The notes below the pieces were generated by a model. That model ran no database searches and was not told the DNA's origin. It saw nothing but the letters and a program-made list of their open reading frames with translations. Source: an uncultured Peptococcaceae bacterium (GTDB taxonomy: Bacteria; Bacillota; Dehalobacteriia; UBA4068). Taken from it: DNA of 32,021 nucleotides. The stretch is from positions 1 to 32,021 of the forward strand of contig CASEQE010000018.1 in NCBI GenBank assembly GCA_949289995.1, written 5' to 3'. Shown here piece by piece: positions 31,953-32,021 of the stretch; within the stretch, counting starts at the first letter, position 1; each line of letters begins with the position of its first letter. Both the position numbers and the translations under genes were made by a program.

Positions 31953-32021
31953 GGCATAAACCTGTCCCGTTTGGTATAATGGAATTGACGAAAAACCATC
32001 TATACAAAGGAGATTTATGCC
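31953..32021 (+). mobile_element. Promoter, RBS and start codon of a truncated gene, possibly an insertion-sequence transposase
   Basis: TATAAT (31974-31979) and AAAGGAG (32006-32012) lead to ATG 32017, of which only MP can be read before the window ends. The start region TTTATGCC (32014-32021) is the exact inverse of GGCATAAA at 31953-31960. An inverted repeat framing a compact promoter suits the left end of an insertion sequence, but the transposase itself is not visible, so the mobile-element call is tentative. Confidence 0.35.

Overview
The window looks like a chromosome segment of an anaerobic Bacillota, most likely Clostridia or Negativicutes. Pointers are the S-layer (SLH) protein next to a CsaB-type pyruvyl transferase, selenium/molybdenum-hydroxylase maturation genes, Hsp33, a PfoR-like membrane protein, strong AGGAGG ribosome binding sites and A/T-rich promoters. 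No rRNA, tRNA or CRISPR array is visible.

Layout. Positions 1-1410 hold a heptad-repeat protein, probably cut at its 5' end. It converges on a minus-strand pair, a PflX-like radical SAM protein and hslO, through an 18-bp-stem hairpin. A PfoR/PTS-EIIC-like membrane protein follows, also on the minus strand. From 4683 to 15969 all genes are on the plus strand and tightly packed: pyrE, a GntR/FCD regulator, a yqeC-mocA fusion, yqeB, an XdhC-family maturation factor, a secreted NAGPA-type glycosidase with SLH domains, a GT4-CsaB fusion and rlmD.

From about 15970 to 20440 the sequence is a scar of mobile or accessory DNA. It holds a decayed C-terminal extension of RlmD, a GNAT acetyltransferase, several hairpins, a zinc-finger gene fragment, an unrecognised ORF, a frameshifted Xre repressor, and an intact 12-TM LuxR-type regulator with a strong terminator.

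Positions 20443-28471 carry the most interesting unit, a compact operon-like phospho-signalling module: zinc-ribbon/FHA protein, membrane PP2C phosphatase, transmembrane trypsin-like protease with a cytoplasmic FHA domain, an unknown 109-aa protein, two paralogous zinc-ribbon receptor Ser/Thr kinases with diverged ectodomains, and an unknown 108-aa protein. Predicted topology gives an outside-in arm (kinase ectodomains), a cytoplasmic write/erase/read set (kinase, PP2C, FHA) and a possible inside-out output (the extracytoplasmic protease).

The right end (28902-31689, minus strand) encodes a small lipoprotein and a lipoprotein-type alkyl-sulfatase of the metallo-beta-lactamase fold. The last 70 bases look like the promoter, RBS and start codon of another gene, perhaps a transposase, cut by the window.
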